NCBI GenBank assembly: GCA_025057155.1
Contig: JANWYD010000011.1
Coordinates: 62,001-126,000, forward strand
Source of the DNA: Chloroflexaceae bacterium
Lineage (GTDB): Bacteria > Chloroflexota > Chloroflexia > Chloroflexales > Chloroflexaceae
DNA: 64,000 nucleotides
Direction: 5' to 3'
Both the position numbers and the translations under genes were made by a program. Positions 38,118-47,262 of the stretch are shown here, piece by piece (the stretch's first letter is position 1; each line of letters starts with the position of its first letter). The notes under the pieces are model-generated. The model did not search any database. It saw nothing but the letters and a program-made list of their open reading frames with translations, and had not been told where the DNA came from.

Positions 38118-39296
38118 TCAGGGGGAGGGTGAGGACTGCCTCAGTTCTTCAAGAATGCGCTCCAGCTCGGCGCAGTGGCGTTGCCAGGAGTAGCGGGCTA
38201 CCACCCGCTCGCGGGCGGCCGCACCCATAGCCAGGGCGGCGGCGGGGTTGGCGAGTACGCGGGCGATGGCCGCGGCCAGGGCCTCCACGTCGCCTTCGGG
38301 GAAGAGGGCGCCCTCGCGGCCCTCGCGGATGACCTCCGTGAGGGGAGGGATGGCCGTGGTCACCACGGGCAGGCCGGCAGCCATGTACTCGTAGACCTTC
38401 AGCGGCGACCAGAAGAAGCCGGCAGCGCGCAGGGCCGGGTGCGGCGCGGTAGTGAAGGGCGCCACGCCCACGTCGGCGGCGGCGAGCAGGTCAGGCACGC
38501 GGGCATAGGGCACGGCCCCGGTAAAGGTGAAACGCTCCGCCCGCGGCGCGGCGAGGGCCATGGCGGCGGCCCGCTCCGGCCCGTCGCCGATCAGGGTGAA
38601 GCGCAGGTCGTGACCCTGGTCGAGCAGGCGCAGCCCGGCGCGCACGACATCGGTGGCGCCGTGCCAGGCGCGAAATGAACCCAGGAAGACCACGTTGGGC
38701 GGGGAGTGGATCTGGCGCCGCTGCCGGGCCACGGGAGCGAAGCGCTCCACATCGGCGCCCCAGGGCAACTCGACGATCCGGGTGCGGGGGATGCTCGGCG
38801 GCACCGTAGTGTGCAGCGGCGTCACGATGCGGTCGGCGGCGCGGCACTGCCACTCGGCCCAGCGCCGCAGCGGGCCGCCCAGGGCATCGTCGAGGCGCCG
38901 CTTGAAGACGGCGGGCGGGTCAACGATCAGGGCGTTGACTTCCAGGAGCGCGGGCGCACCAAGGTGTCGGGCAGCGAGGATGCCGACCCCGGCGAAGTTG
39001 TAGTAGCGCTCGATGATCACATCGGGGCGCAGGAGGCGCGCCAGGCGTAGCACCGGCGCCGCGCCCAGCAGGCTCAGGACCTTGGGCACGTCCTGATAGT
39101 GCAGGTAGATGCCGTCGAGACGCGAGGAGACCGGGCGGACGAAGGGCGCCAGGCCGCTCCAGCCTTCGCGCGACGCGGCCACAAGATGCACCTCGTGCCC
39201 GCGCCTGACCAGACCTCGCGCTACCTCGTAGGCGTGGGTGCTGCCGCCGAGAGCCCCTGGCACCGGAATGCCAGCGGTGACGTAGAGGATCTTCAC
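38118..39296 (-). CDS. Glycosyltransferase family 4
   Basis: A 392-residue GT-B fold enzyme. The N-terminal acceptor domain starts MKILYVTAGIPVPGALGGST, with the glycine-rich loop that precedes SSTHAYEVARGL-like helices in GT4. The donor half has VFLGSFRAWHGA, FTLIGDGPERAAAM, and the nucleotide-sugar motif VYEYMAAGLPVVTTAIPPLTEV with the EX7E-type acidic pair. It probably adds a sugar to a cell-surface polysaccharide or lipid. The start is GTG at 39296, and it overlaps the TGA of the upstream c-di-AMP receptor-like gene by four bases, so the two are translationally coupled. Confidence 0.92.
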   Translation of the reverse strand: MKILYVTAGIPVPGALGGSTHAYEVARGLVRRGHEVHLVAASREGWSGLAPFVRPVSSRLDGIYLHYQDVPKVLSLLGAAPVLRLARLLRPDVIIERYYNFAGVGILAARHLGAPALLEVNALIVDPPAVFKRRLDDALGGPLRRWAEWQCRAADRIVTPLHTTVPPSIPRTRIVELPWGADVERFAPVARQRRQIHSPPNVVFLGSFRAWHGATDVVRAGLRLLDQGHDLRFTLIGDGPERAAAMALAAPRAERFTFTGAVPYARVPDLLAAADVGVAPFTTAPHPALRAAGFFWSPLKVYEYMAAGLPVVTTAIPPLTEVIREGREGALFPEGDVEALAAAIARVLANPAAALAMGAAARERVVARYSWQRHCAELERILEELRQSSPSP

Positions 39297-39535
39297 AGGC
39301 GCTCGTAGCGCTCCAGGTCCATGATAATCGCCAGGGTGCCAGGGGCGACGCCCTTGACCAGATCGCAGGCCTGGTCTACCTGCTGATCCTCGACGCCGAC
39401 GAGCAGGGTTGTATTGCCCCGGCGCAGAAAGCCGCCGGTCGTCGCCAGGCGCGTGACCCGGAAACCCTGCCCGACCAGGGTGTCCACGCTCACGTCGGCG
39501 TGGGCATCGTCGGTGACAAACACGATCAGTTTCAT
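39293..39535 (-). CDS. Short c-di-AMP receptor-like protein (DarA/PstA family)
   Basis: An 80-residue P-II-like protein. MKLIVFVTDDAHADVSVDTL, GFRVTRLATTGGFLRRGNTT and LLVGVEDQQVDQACDLV match the DarA/PstA c-di-AMP receptor signature, including the Arg and Thr of GFRVTR, GGFL and the Asn of GNTT. The protein is about 30 residues shorter than DarA because the long loop before the last strand is missing; the chain passes straight to APGTLAIIMDLERYERL. It may therefore bind a nucleotide differently or signal to other partners. The start at 39535 (MKLIVF) fits the family; 20 upstream residues do not. It overlaps the glycosyltransferase start, a coupling worth noting. Confidence 0.8.
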   Translation of the reverse strand: MKLIVFVTDDAHADVSVDTLVGQGFRVTRLATTGGFLRRGNTTLLVGVEDQQVDQACDLVKGVAPGTLAIIMDLERYERL

Positions 39536-39656
39536 CGCCAGACCCTGTGCGCGACCCTCCGGCGGCATTATAGCCAGCGCGATGCCCCCCGTCAACGGCG
39601 CGGGGCCGTGCAGGGACCGGCGAACCCGAACGTCCTGATCTGGACCGGTGTCTGGT

Positions 39657-40823
39657 TCACTTTCCCACCCCCAGAGCTACCAGCATAATCAGGGTAAAAT
39701 TGTACCCTCCGTGCACGATCGCCGCCACGCTGGTGCTGCTGCGCTGGCGCACGATCCCGCACGCCACGCCGACGAGAAAGACGATCAGCAGGGCGTCCCA
39801 GTTGTACTGGAAGGCGTGCAGGCTCGTAAAGAAGAAGTTGGAGAGCCACAACCCCAGGCGTGGCTGCAACACGCCCCGCATCGCCAGTTCCTCCCCCAGA
39901 CCGGCGGAGATGCCAATCACCAGCGCGCCAACCGGGTTAATGGCAAAGGCAAACAATTGCTCAAAAGCTTCCTCGTCGGTTACCGGCCAGCCCATCAGCC
40001 CCCAGAGCCACTCGATGGCCGCACCGAGCGCCTGCGCGGCCCCCGCCAGGAGCAGGGCCAGCCCCAGCCCTATCAGCGCCTGGCGCGGCGTCGGGCGGGT
40101 CAGCCCCAGCCGCGCCAGCGCCCCGCGCAGATCGCGCGTGATGCCAAAGCCGACGGCAAGAATGGCTGCCGGAATCGTCCAGATCAGACTGTAGATCTGA
40201 TCGCGCAGCAACCCGGCTGCGTCGCGCCCGCCGGCATTCCCGGCCAGATTATCAACCAGGGTCAGGAACGGGGGGGCGCCGAGCACGACCAGGGGCACGA
40301 TAGCGACCAGCCCGATGGTCACCACGGCAATCAGGGCGACGGCATGCACGAATGACGCTGGATTGATGGGCACGATCCTGGCGAGGAGGCGGCGCGCCGC
40401 GGGCAGGATGAACAGCGCGCCAATAGCGATGCTGCCCGCGATGCCCAGCATCACCAGTCCCAGGCGCGCCAGTTCCGCCGGCCCCAGGAGGGGCAAACGC
40501 TCTGTTTCGGTCAAGCGGCCGCCGCTGAGCACGCTTGCCGACAGGCCCAGGGCAATCAGGCTGACGCCGCCAACCATCAGCGCCAGCCACAGCCCTGTGG
40601 CGACCCAGGCCCAGTTGGGGCGTTCGCCGCCAAGGTAGGCCAGCACCGCCAGCACGGCGAACGGCAGCGTGTTGACGCTGGCAGCCATAATCTGGCCAGG
40701 CTCCCCGCCGACCGCGCTGCCCACGGCGAAGAGCAATACAAACAGTCCCAGGCCCGCGCCGAACGGCCATAGATTGACCGCCTGCCGCTGCTTCTCGGCG
40801 CTTACGCTGCCAGGGTCGGACAT
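39657..40823 (-). CDS. CPBP family intramembrane glutamic endopeptidase
   Basis: A 388-residue polytopic membrane protein with about eight helices. The catalytic motifs of the CPBP/Abi family are all seen: EELAMRG (EExxxR), FFFTSLHA (FxxxH) and AIVHGGYN (HxxxN/B). Such enzymes process prenylated or membrane proteins, or give bacteriocin self-immunity; the substrate is unknown. The start at 40823 follows AAGGAG with seven-base spacing; an upstream ATG at 40865 lacks this. It lies 121 bases upstream of the c-di-AMP receptor-like gene on the same strand. Confidence 0.9.
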   Translation of the reverse strand: MSDPGSVSAEKQRQAVNLWPFGAGLGLFVLLFAVGSAVGGEPGQIMAASVNTLPFAVLAVLAYLGGERPNWAWVATGLWLALMVGGVSLIALGLSASVLSGGRLTETERLPLLGPAELARLGLVMLGIAGSIAIGALFILPAARRLLARIVPINPASFVHAVALIAVVTIGLVAIVPLVVLGAPPFLTLVDNLAGNAGGRDAAGLLRDQIYSLIWTIPAAILAVGFGITRDLRGALARLGLTRPTPRQALIGLGLALLLAGAAQALGAAIEWLWGLMGWPVTDEEAFEQLFAFAINPVGALVIGISAGLGEELAMRGVLQPRLGLWLSNFFFTSLHAFQYNWDALLIVFLVGVACGIVRQRSSTSVAAIVHGGYNFTLIMLVALGVGK

Positions 40824-41205
40824 ACCGTTGCTCCTTACCAGTCTGTAAAACAAGTTTCCCGGCAATTCCGCCTCCCTCCCAACCTCCCCCCGTTGGCTGG
40901 GAGGCGCCGGACTCCCTCACCCGGCGGGGGAGGGTTGGGGAGGGGGTGGGGTTGAGCGAAAAACTTCGTTCACACACTACTACTTAACTGTTCCCTGGTT
41001 GGAAAAAATTGTAGATTGCCGATTTTGGATTGCGGATTAGGCGCGGCGCATTTGAACGTGTCGGCGTCATGCGGACGCTCCAACAGGTTGGCAGGAAGCG
41101 CACTATAGCGTTTCTTGAAAAGGTTGACCCGTAACGATGGCGGCGCAGGCGCAGCGAGCTACACCGCTCAGATTCCTCAGTGGATCAAGCATTCCGGTCA
41201 GTGCT
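40824..41205. other. 382-base gene-free region with repeats
   Basis: A G/C-rich inverted stretch (CCTCCCTCCCAACCTCCCC with GGTTGGGGAGGG) lies at about 40868-40946, an ATTTTGGATT tract (family 7) at about 41008-41042, and a family 3 element at 41104-41208 that reaches the stop of the REC-EAL gene. No gene is supported. Confidence 0.5.
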
Positions 41206-41208
41206 CTA
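41104..41208 (-). repeat. Repeat family 3 copy, overlapping the REC-EAL stop codon
   Basis: The reverse complement of CTAGAGCACTGACCGGAATG, then CTTGATCC, runs to CGTTACGGGTCAACC and GAAACGCTATA. The element's first bases (CTAG, 41206-41209) contain the TAG stop of the REC-EAL gene. It matches 8357-8454 and 52181-52286. Confidence 0.7.
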
Positions 41209-42456
41209 GCGTAGCGAGGCTCGCCGCCCCATCCACTGCAGGGCCGCCTCGCCGGGCATTGGCTGGGCGATAGCGTAGCCCTGCGCCAGATCGCAGCCAA
41301 TGCTTCGCAGATAGGCCAGCACGTGCGCGTTCTCGACCCCCTCGGCGGTGCAGCGGAGCCCCAGGCTGCGTCCGAGGTCAACGATAAAGCGTGTCACGGT
41401 GCGCGACTCCTTCGATTGCATCGCCGTCATCACGAACGACTTGTCGATTTTGATCTCCGAGACGGGCAGGCGCACCAGTTGCAGCATAGACGAAAAACCG
41501 GCGCCAAAATCATCAAGGGCCAGGTGAAAGCCATGCATCCGCAGCTGGGTGAGCAGGTCAAGCGAGGCGGTGGGATCGTCTATCGCGCTGCTCTCGGTCA
41601 GTTCAAAACTCAGGTGCTCCGGGGCGATGCCGAGTTGCCGGCACCGGGCGCGAATCTGATCAAAGAGCGCGGTATTGCTCAGCGTCCGCGCCGAGATGTT
41701 CACCGCCAGTTGCAAGCCTGTCTCCAGCCCGGTGGAAGCGGGCGAGGGGGTGACGCTGTTCCTGCCGGTACAGAGTGGCGCGAACCAGCGCAGCGCCTGG
41801 TCGGTCACCCGCAGCGTCAGTTCGTCAATCAGGCCGGCGGCTTCGGCCAGGGGAACGAAGCGAGCGGGAGGAATCAGGCCCCGGTCGGGATGGCGCCAGC
41901 GGGCCAGGACCTCGAAACCCGCCAGGGCGCCGGTGGCGCAGACAACCTTGGGCTGGTAGTAGGGAATGATGGCCCCGCCGAGGAGAGCGCGCCGCAACTC
42001 GTTGGCATCAAGCTCCGTCGCGGGCGCCAGCGCGCCGGATTGCGCGGTTCCACGCTCAACGGCATTCGATGGAATATTGCTGAGCAACAACTGCCGCAAT
42101 CGCGTCGGTGTGAAGGGTTTGGCAACCACCCCGACAATGTTCAGGCCATGCTCGGCGGCGAGTCGCCCGGCGGCGTCGAGGACCCGCGCGTCAACGCCGC
42201 TGGTGATGATGATCCCTGCAGTGCAACCCAGCAACGCCAGGTTCTGGATCACCTGGATGCCATCCATCTGCGGCATGATCAGATCCAGGGCGATATGGGT
42301 CGGATTCCATTCCTCAACGGCCTGAAAGAACTCCTGGGGGCGCGAGGTGTAGCGCGTGTCCAGCCCCGACAGCGTGGCGATGGCGCTGATCGTCTGCCCG
42401 ATCAGCGGATCGTCATCCAGTATCAACAGGCGTCTGCGTGGCACACTACTGGTCAT
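41206..42456 (-). CDS. Response regulator with EAL phosphodiesterase domain
   Basis: A 416-residue two-domain protein. The receiver (about 8-125) has LLILDDDPLIGQTISAIATL, phosphoacceptor in HIALDLIMPQMDG and Lys in GVVAKPFTPTRL. The EAL domain (about 165-405) has YYQPKVVCATGALAGFEVLA with E-V-L in place of E-A-L, then ELTESSAID, LDDFGAGFSS and EIKIDKSFV, so the metal-binding acids and catalytic Lys are present. It probably degrades c-di-GMP when phosphorylated. The start overlaps the stop of the upstream hybrid kinase by four bases (ATGA), so the two are coupled and likely form one signalling pair. Confidence 0.93.
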   Translation of the reverse strand: MTSSVPRRRLLILDDDPLIGQTISAIATLSGLDTRYTSRPQEFFQAVEEWNPTHIALDLIMPQMDGIQVIQNLALLGCTAGIIITSGVDARVLDAAGRLAAEHGLNIVGVVAKPFTPTRLRQLLLSNIPSNAVERGTAQSGALAPATELDANELRRALLGGAIIPYYQPKVVCATGALAGFEVLARWRHPDRGLIPPARFVPLAEAAGLIDELTLRVTDQALRWFAPLCTGRNSVTPSPASTGLETGLQLAVNISARTLSNTALFDQIRARCRQLGIAPEHLSFELTESSAIDDPTASLDLLTQLRMHGFHLALDDFGAGFSSMLQLVRLPVSEIKIDKSFVMTAMQSKESRTVTRFIVDLGRSLGLRCTAEGVENAHVLAYLRSIGCDLAQGYAIAQPMPGEAALQWMGRRASLR

Positions 42457-45400
42457 ATGCTCTTTTCCCCGTCACCTCGACTCTCAGCCCCGGTTGCCAG
42501 CGCCTCCCGCACCTTCCGCGCCAGATCCATGCGGCGGTAGGGCTTGCTCAGGAGCACCACTCCCGGGTCCAGACGCCCGTGGTGCACAATCACATTTTCA
42601 GCATAGCCCGATGTATAGAGCGCTTTGATCCCCGGTCGCACCTGGCGCGCCGCTTCCACCAGCTCGCGCCCGCTCATCCCGCCGGGCATCACGATATCTG
42701 TAAAGATCAAGTCAATATCATCGTGGGCGCGGACGATCTCCAGCGCCTCTGGCCCGCTCCCGGCCTCCAGCACCCGGTACCCCAGGCTCGTCAATTGCTG
42801 GCGGGCAAAGTTGCGCACAGCCTCGTCGTCTTCGACCAGCAGAATGGTCTCGTTCCCGCCTGTCCACGTCCTTTCGATGCCTGGCTGATAGCCGGCAACC
42901 GTCTCGACGGCGCGCGGCAGATACAGTTTGACCGTCGTGCCGCGACCAGGCTCGGAGTAGATCGTCACGTGCCCGCGCGATTGCTTGATGAAGCCGTAGA
43001 CCATGCTCAGGCCGAGGCCGCTGCCCTTGCCTTTCTCCTTGGTGGTGAAGAACGGCTCAAAGACATGGGGCAAATGTTCTGGCGCGATGCCAACGCCGGT
43101 GTCGGACACGGCGATCAGCACGTAGGGGCCGGGGGTCACCTCGGTGGCGCGCTCGGCGTACTGCTGATCGAGCAGCACGTTCGCGGTTTCGATCGTCAAT
43201 GCGCCGCCCGTTGGCATGGCGTCGCGGGCGTTAATGCAGAGGTTGAGCAGCGCGCTCTCCAGTTGCGCCGGATCGACGAGCGCCGGCCACAGGTCGGGAG
43301 CGAGGATCGCCTGGATCGCGATGTGTTCGCCGAGGGCGCGGCGGATCAGCCCGTCCATCCCCGTTACCAGCCGGTTCACGTCCACCGCGCGGGGATCGAG
43401 GGCCTGGCGCCGGGCGAAGGCCAGCAGATGCTGGGTAAGCTCCGAACCGCGCTGGGCGGCGGCGCCGATCATCTCGGCCAGCATCTTGAGATCGGGGTTG
43501 CCGGCGAGGGCTTCGCTCAAGAGTTCAGCATTGCCAAGCATCACCGTCAGCAGATTGTTAAAGTCATGGGCCACCCCGCCGGTCAACTGGCCCACCGCTT
43601 CCAGGCGCTGCGACTGGCGCAACTGTTCTTCGAGCTTCACTTGCTCGGTAACGTCGCGTTGAATGGAGACGAAATGGGTGCAATTGCCCTGCTCGTCGGT
43701 AATAGGAATAATGCTGAATTCGTTCCAGAACTCCTCTCCTGACTTTCGGTAATTAATCACTCGAACGACTATGAATTCGCATTGCTCTAAAGCGACGCGC
43801 ACCCGGTCAAGCTCGCTGCGCTGGCTGCGCGGGCCTTGCAGGATACGCGGGCTGCGCCCCAGCACCTCATCCGGACGGTAGCCCGTGATGCGCTCGAAGG
43901 CGTCGTTGACGAAGATGATCCGCGGGCCGGGTTCATCAATCGGCCGGGCCTCGGTGATCATCACGATATCGTTGAGCCGCGCCACCGCCGTTTCCAGCAG
44001 CCGCAACTGGTCCTCCATCTGCCGGCGCCGGGTCACGTCGCGAAAATAGACCGCCACGCCTTCCTCGGAGGGATAGAGGCTGAACTCCAGCCAGATCCCG
44101 CGTCGGGGAAAAAACTCCTCGAAATGGGCCGCGCGCCCCGTGGCCCGCGCCTGGCTGTACTCGCGGTCGAACCGCGTTCCCCGGATCTGCGGAAACGTCT
44201 CGTAGATGCTCTTGCCGAGGAGATCGGCCCGGCTTCGGAGCAGGATGTGTTCGGCGTGGGTGTTCATGTAGGCAATCCGCCCATCTGGATCGATGATAAC
44301 GAACCCATCAGTGACGCTTTCCAGGATCGTTCGCAGGCGCGTGGCGAGGCGCTTCTGCTCGTCAATATTAGTAGCGGCGCCGTACCATTTGATGACATTG
44401 CCCTGTTCGTCGCGAACGGGGAAGGCGCGGGCCAGGTGCCAGCGGTAGCTCCCGTCGCGGGTGCGGAAGCGAAACTCCGTTTCAGAGGGCATACCCGCTC
44501 GCACCCCCTGCTCGCATGCCGCGCGGGCGGCGTCCACGTCATCGGGATGCAGCAGGGTGAGCCAGCCGTCGCCCAGGGCCTGGACCGGCGCCCCCGGGCC
44601 GCACAGCTCGGCGATGGCCTGATTAATGTAATCGAGCTTCCCCGCGACGTCGTTAGTCCAGACGATCAACGGCACCGACTCGGCGAACTGCCGGAAGCGC
44701 GCCTCGCTCCGCGCTAGCGAAGCCTCTATCTCCTTGGCGCGTGAAATGTCCTGCACCGCGCCATGAACGGCGACGATCTTCCCGCTGGCGTCGCGCACTG
44801 CGCGCCCGAAGGTGCTCACCCAGAGGCGCCGTCCGCCAGTGGTGATGATCTCGAACTCCTCGTCGTAGGGCGTGCCCTCACGCGCACAGCGCTCGAAACA
44901 GGCGCGCATGCGCTCCAGGTGCTCGGGAGCGATGAAGCGTTCAAAATCCAGCGTCTCCGGAGGCGATGCCGGGTCCAGTTCGTAGATCTGCGCCACCTCG
45001 TCCGTCCATCGTACCGGACCGTTGGGCAGATAAGCGATCCAGCCGCCCAGGCGTCCGGCCGTGCTGGCCATACGCAGCAATTCGTACTGCTGTTGCACCA
45101 CTCGTTGCTGCTCCTCATTCCGCTCCATGACGCGCAACAGGGCCAGGCCCAGACCGGCCGCGGCGAGCATGCCGCCCACGGCGCTCCCGGGATTGATCAG
45201 CGCGTAGGCCGACCACTCCTCGGGCAACGGCGCCAGCGCATAGCTGGCAATGCACAGCAGTGTTCCCAGCACCGCGACGGCGATCACGAACGGTGCGCGT
45301 CGGGCGAAGATGGCGATCAGAATGGGGAGCACGTAGAGCGCTGCCGGGGCGCGCATCAACGGGGTGATCGCGTCGGCCAGGGCCACCAGCGCCAGCGTCG

Positions 45401-45467
45401 CCAGGCTCAGCGCCATCCAGAACGGGGAGGTCGCGGCCATGGGCACTCGGGTAACCGACCATTTCAT
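42453..45467 (-). CDS. Hybrid sensor histidine kinase with four PAS domains and receiver
   Basis: A 1004-residue membrane sensor. Several helices lie in residues 1-110. Four PAS/PAC domains follow, at roughly 135-625, including FRQFAESVPLIVWTNDVAGK and VFINDAFERITG-like segments. The HisKA dimerisation helix carries GGVAHDFNNLLTVMLGNAEL. The HATPase (about 750-865) has NLCINARDAMP, DTGVGIAPEHLPHVFEPFFT and GSGLGLSMVYGF. A C-terminal receiver has TILLVEDDEA and DLIFTDIVMPGG. The ATG at 45467 is chosen since GTGAGGA lies about ten bases upstream. It is the likely phosphodonor to the coupled REC-EAL protein. Confidence 0.92.
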   Translation of the reverse strand: MKWSVTRVPMAATSPFWMALSLATLALVALADAITPLMRAPAALYVLPILIAIFARRAPFVIAVAVLGTLLCIASYALAPLPEEWSAYALINPGSAVGGMLAAAGLGLALLRVMERNEEQQRVVQQQYELLRMASTAGRLGGWIAYLPNGPVRWTDEVAQIYELDPASPPETLDFERFIAPEHLERMRACFERCAREGTPYDEEFEIITTGGRRLWVSTFGRAVRDASGKIVAVHGAVQDISRAKEIEASLARSEARFRQFAESVPLIVWTNDVAGKLDYINQAIAELCGPGAPVQALGDGWLTLLHPDDVDAARAACEQGVRAGMPSETEFRFRTRDGSYRWHLARAFPVRDEQGNVIKWYGAATNIDEQKRLATRLRTILESVTDGFVIIDPDGRIAYMNTHAEHILLRSRADLLGKSIYETFPQIRGTRFDREYSQARATGRAAHFEEFFPRRGIWLEFSLYPSEEGVAVYFRDVTRRRQMEDQLRLLETAVARLNDIVMITEARPIDEPGPRIIFVNDAFERITGYRPDEVLGRSPRILQGPRSQRSELDRVRVALEQCEFIVVRVINYRKSGEEFWNEFSIIPITDEQGNCTHFVSIQRDVTEQVKLEEQLRQSQRLEAVGQLTGGVAHDFNNLLTVMLGNAELLSEALAGNPDLKMLAEMIGAAAQRGSELTQHLLAFARRQALDPRAVDVNRLVTGMDGLIRRALGEHIAIQAILAPDLWPALVDPAQLESALLNLCINARDAMPTGGALTIETANVLLDQQYAERATEVTPGPYVLIAVSDTGVGIAPEHLPHVFEPFFTTKEKGKGSGLGLSMVYGFIKQSRGHVTIYSEPGRGTTVKLYLPRAVETVAGYQPGIERTWTGGNETILLVEDDEAVRNFARQQLTSLGYRVLEAGSGPEALEIVRAHDDIDLIFTDIVMPGGMSGRELVEAARQVRPGIKALYTSGYAENVIVHHGRLDPGVVLLSKPYRRMDLARKVREALATGAESRGDGEKSI

Positions 45468-45856
45468 CAATGACACGTCCTCACCTGCTCAGCGCAACCA
45501 TCTGCACATCAAGGAACATCGCCGCACTGCACCCCTCGTGGTGCACGGGTATCTTCACTACCACCTGCTGAGGAAGGAGCATTTCCGGAAGAACTCTCCG
45601 GCCCCTCTGCTCGCCAACCTGCCAGACCCTACGCGACGCTGCCGTACACCACGGGTAAAAGAGACGTTCCTGGGAGGTCGAGCACGACCCAGGCGCTCTT
45701 ATCGGGCCGAGAGGTGATGCATGCCCCCCGTTTGCACCTCGGGCCATCCGGTCGAAGCGCTTCCTGCAGTCGCTTCTCATGGTACCGCACGAACGCCCGC
45801 ATATAGTAGATGCGTCTGCAAAGACGCAGGGTTGATGCAACGTCCCCCCGGCTGAG

Positions 45857-45980
45857 GATTGGGGCGGCTACGCCGCCCGATAGGGTCAATTTTTTTTGGA
45901 TGGTTCTGGCAGGGTGGCGGCCCAAACCATCCCTAAACCTGGAGTCCGGGGCCTCCCCCCGAGACTTTGCATCGGCCCTG
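45857..45980. repeat. Repeat family 6 copy, diverged
   Basis: GGGGCGGCTACGCCGCCCGA at one end and GACTTTGCATCGGCCCTG at the other match 26198-26310. The interior contains a run of eight T and GGCAGGGTGGCGGCC. Confidence 0.6.
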
Positions 45981-46098
45981 CACAAAGACGGACCGGTATC
46001 CCATCATGCGGCACCCGTATTACCCTGTCCGTTCCCCCAGCTACCGAGCTGGTGCGCGAGGCGACCAGGTTGCCATACCGCTTCCCTGAGGGGGAGGG

Positions 46099-46272
46099 TT
46101 CTCAGATGTAGGGTTTTCCGGCACATGCTCGCGTCGCATGCGCCATCCGGGGCATTGGGACGCCCAAATCCCCCCTCTCCTGTGAGTGGGAGAAGGGGGC
46201 GGGGGGTGAGGATCGTAAGCGCATTGGAATGCCGAAAACCGCTTCTCGCTCGAAAAACCCTACACCTGAGAA
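46099..46272 (+). repeat. Repeat family 1 copy C, 174 bp
   Basis: Ends TTCTCAGATGTAGGGTTTTC and AACCCTACACCTGAGAA are near-perfect inverted repeats. Its interior, with CGCGTCGCATGCGCCATCCG and GGATCGTAAGCGCATTGGAA, matches copy D (52886-53059), also 174 bp. No coding capacity is seen. Confidence 0.78.
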
Positions 46273-46381
46273 CAGAGTCCGGGAAGGCCAGGCGTCCGGG
46301 GGGTGCGGGGAGGCATAGCCTTCCTGGCCCCCCACGGCAGCTCAGGTGTGAACCACGTCTAACATTTCTTTGCACAGACTG

Positions 46382-46410
46382 TTGACAGGCGCAGCAAAAC
46401 CGCGTATACT
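46382..46410 (+). promoter_or_regulatory. Consensus sigma70 promoter
   Basis: TTGACA (46382-46387) and TATACT (46405-46410) are separated by 17 bases, pointing into the SRPBCC gene 90 bases downstream. The leader contains two near repeats (GTGCAAAGCGTGG, GTGCAATAC, GTGCAATCG), which might be regulator sites. Confidence 0.7.
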
Positions 46411-46499
46411 GCTCTTGTGCAAAGCGTGGACAAATCTGTGCAATACAATGTGCAATCGCACAGGTTCGAGGGCCTGCCGCCCGGAGAGGAAACAGACCA

Positions 46500-46979
46500 A
46501 TGATTAACGTTACGCGCCAGGCCTATCTGGAAGGGTTCACCCCGGCGGAGATCTTCGCCACGCTCTCCGACTCGCAGGCCATCGCTCAGATACTCCCCCG
46601 CGTCCAGCGGGTTGAGGTCACCCGGCGCGACGATGCTGCGCGCACCGCTCGTCTGGTGACTTATATGAACATTGGGGGCATCTTCGGCACCATTCGCTCC
46701 GAGGGTGAACTGTCCTGGGAAGATGATCGCGCCATTCGCTTCAAGGTGCGCACCCCGGTTGAGGTTGAGACGTCCTGGGAACTGGCGCCGGTCAAGACTG
46801 GCACGGATATTCAGTTGAGCACTTCGCTCAACCTGGCGCCGATGCTCGGCCCGATGGCTTCCTTCGTCCCCACCCAGCAGGTAAGCGCCTTGATGGCGAC
46901 CGAGCTGGAAGCGGTGCTCAAGGCGCTTGCTCGCCGAATGCGCGAGAGCCGCTTACAGGCCCGAGCCATCGCCGCCTGA
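46500..46979 (+). CDS. SRPBCC family protein
   Basis: A 159-residue START-like/polyketide-cyclase-fold protein: strand INVTRQAYLEGF, helix TPAEIFATLSDSQAIAQILP, core strands and a long C-terminal helix (QQVSALMATELEAVLKALAR). It is soluble and probably binds a hydrophobic small molecule or lipid; no substrate is evident. GAGAGGAAA precedes the ATG. It has a consensus promoter upstream and an intrinsic terminator downstream, so it is a well-defined single-gene transcript. Confidence 0.85.
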   Translation: MINVTRQAYLEGFTPAEIFATLSDSQAIAQILPRVQRVEVTRRDDAARTARLVTYMNIGGIFGTIRSEGELSWEDDRAIRFKVRTPVEVETSWELAPVKTGTDIQLSTSLNLAPMLGPMASFVPTQQVSALMATELEAVLKALARRMRESRLQARAIAA

Positions 46980-47008
46980 CGGTTCCGGGAATACCCGATA
47001 TAATGAAG

Positions 47009-47041
47009 ACCTCGCGGGTGTCGCCAACCCGCGAGGTTTTT
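47009..47041 (+). terminator. Rho-independent terminator after the SRPBCC gene
   Basis: A perfect 11-bp stem ACCTCGCGGGT (47009-47019) / ACCCGCGAGGT (47027-47037), loop of seven bases, followed by T residues. It lies 30 bases after the stop codon. Confidence 0.85.
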
Positions 47042-47071
47042 CAGTATTTGCGCGTCCTTAATTATGGGAGG

Positions 47072-47182
47072 GTTCAGATGGGCTTCGCCCTGCCGGGAAC
47101 ATCATGACGTATTACCGGACGCTGTTGCTGCCCGCTTATGGCGTAGTTCAGATGGGCTTTGCCCTGCCGGGAACATCATGAC
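47072..47182. repeat. Direct repeat of 37 bases, period 74
   Basis: GTTCAGATGGGCTTCGCCCT plus CCGGGAACATCATGAC at 47072-47108 recurs at 47146-47182 with one change (TTCG to TTTG). Each unit includes GGGC(T)TTCGCCC, a small hairpin. It lies in the 283-base gap before nadE. Confidence 0.75.
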
Positions 47183-47262
47183 CTGCGTATGGTGGCGCAG
47201 GGCGCGACGGATGGGCAACCGACGAACCCGGATTCACCCTGCCTGATTGCCGGAAGCGTAGC

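Larger units (their letters stand above)
45468..46499. other. 1.0-kb gene-free region with three repeats and a strong promoter
   Basis: The longest gap in the window. It holds a family 6 copy (45857-45980), a 174-base family 1 element (46099-46272), and a consensus promoter at 46382-46410 for the SRPBCC gene. Short frames inside the repeats do not look like genes. Around 45480-45720 no recognisable feature is seen. Confidence 0.6.

Noticed and set aside
45810-46385. A 191-codon plus-strand frame in the 1-kb gap
   Set aside because: It crosses two repeat elements and has no ribosome binding site or protein pattern.
47072-47182. CRISPR-like array
   Set aside because: Only two units, unequal to typical repeat-spacer sizes, and no cas genes.
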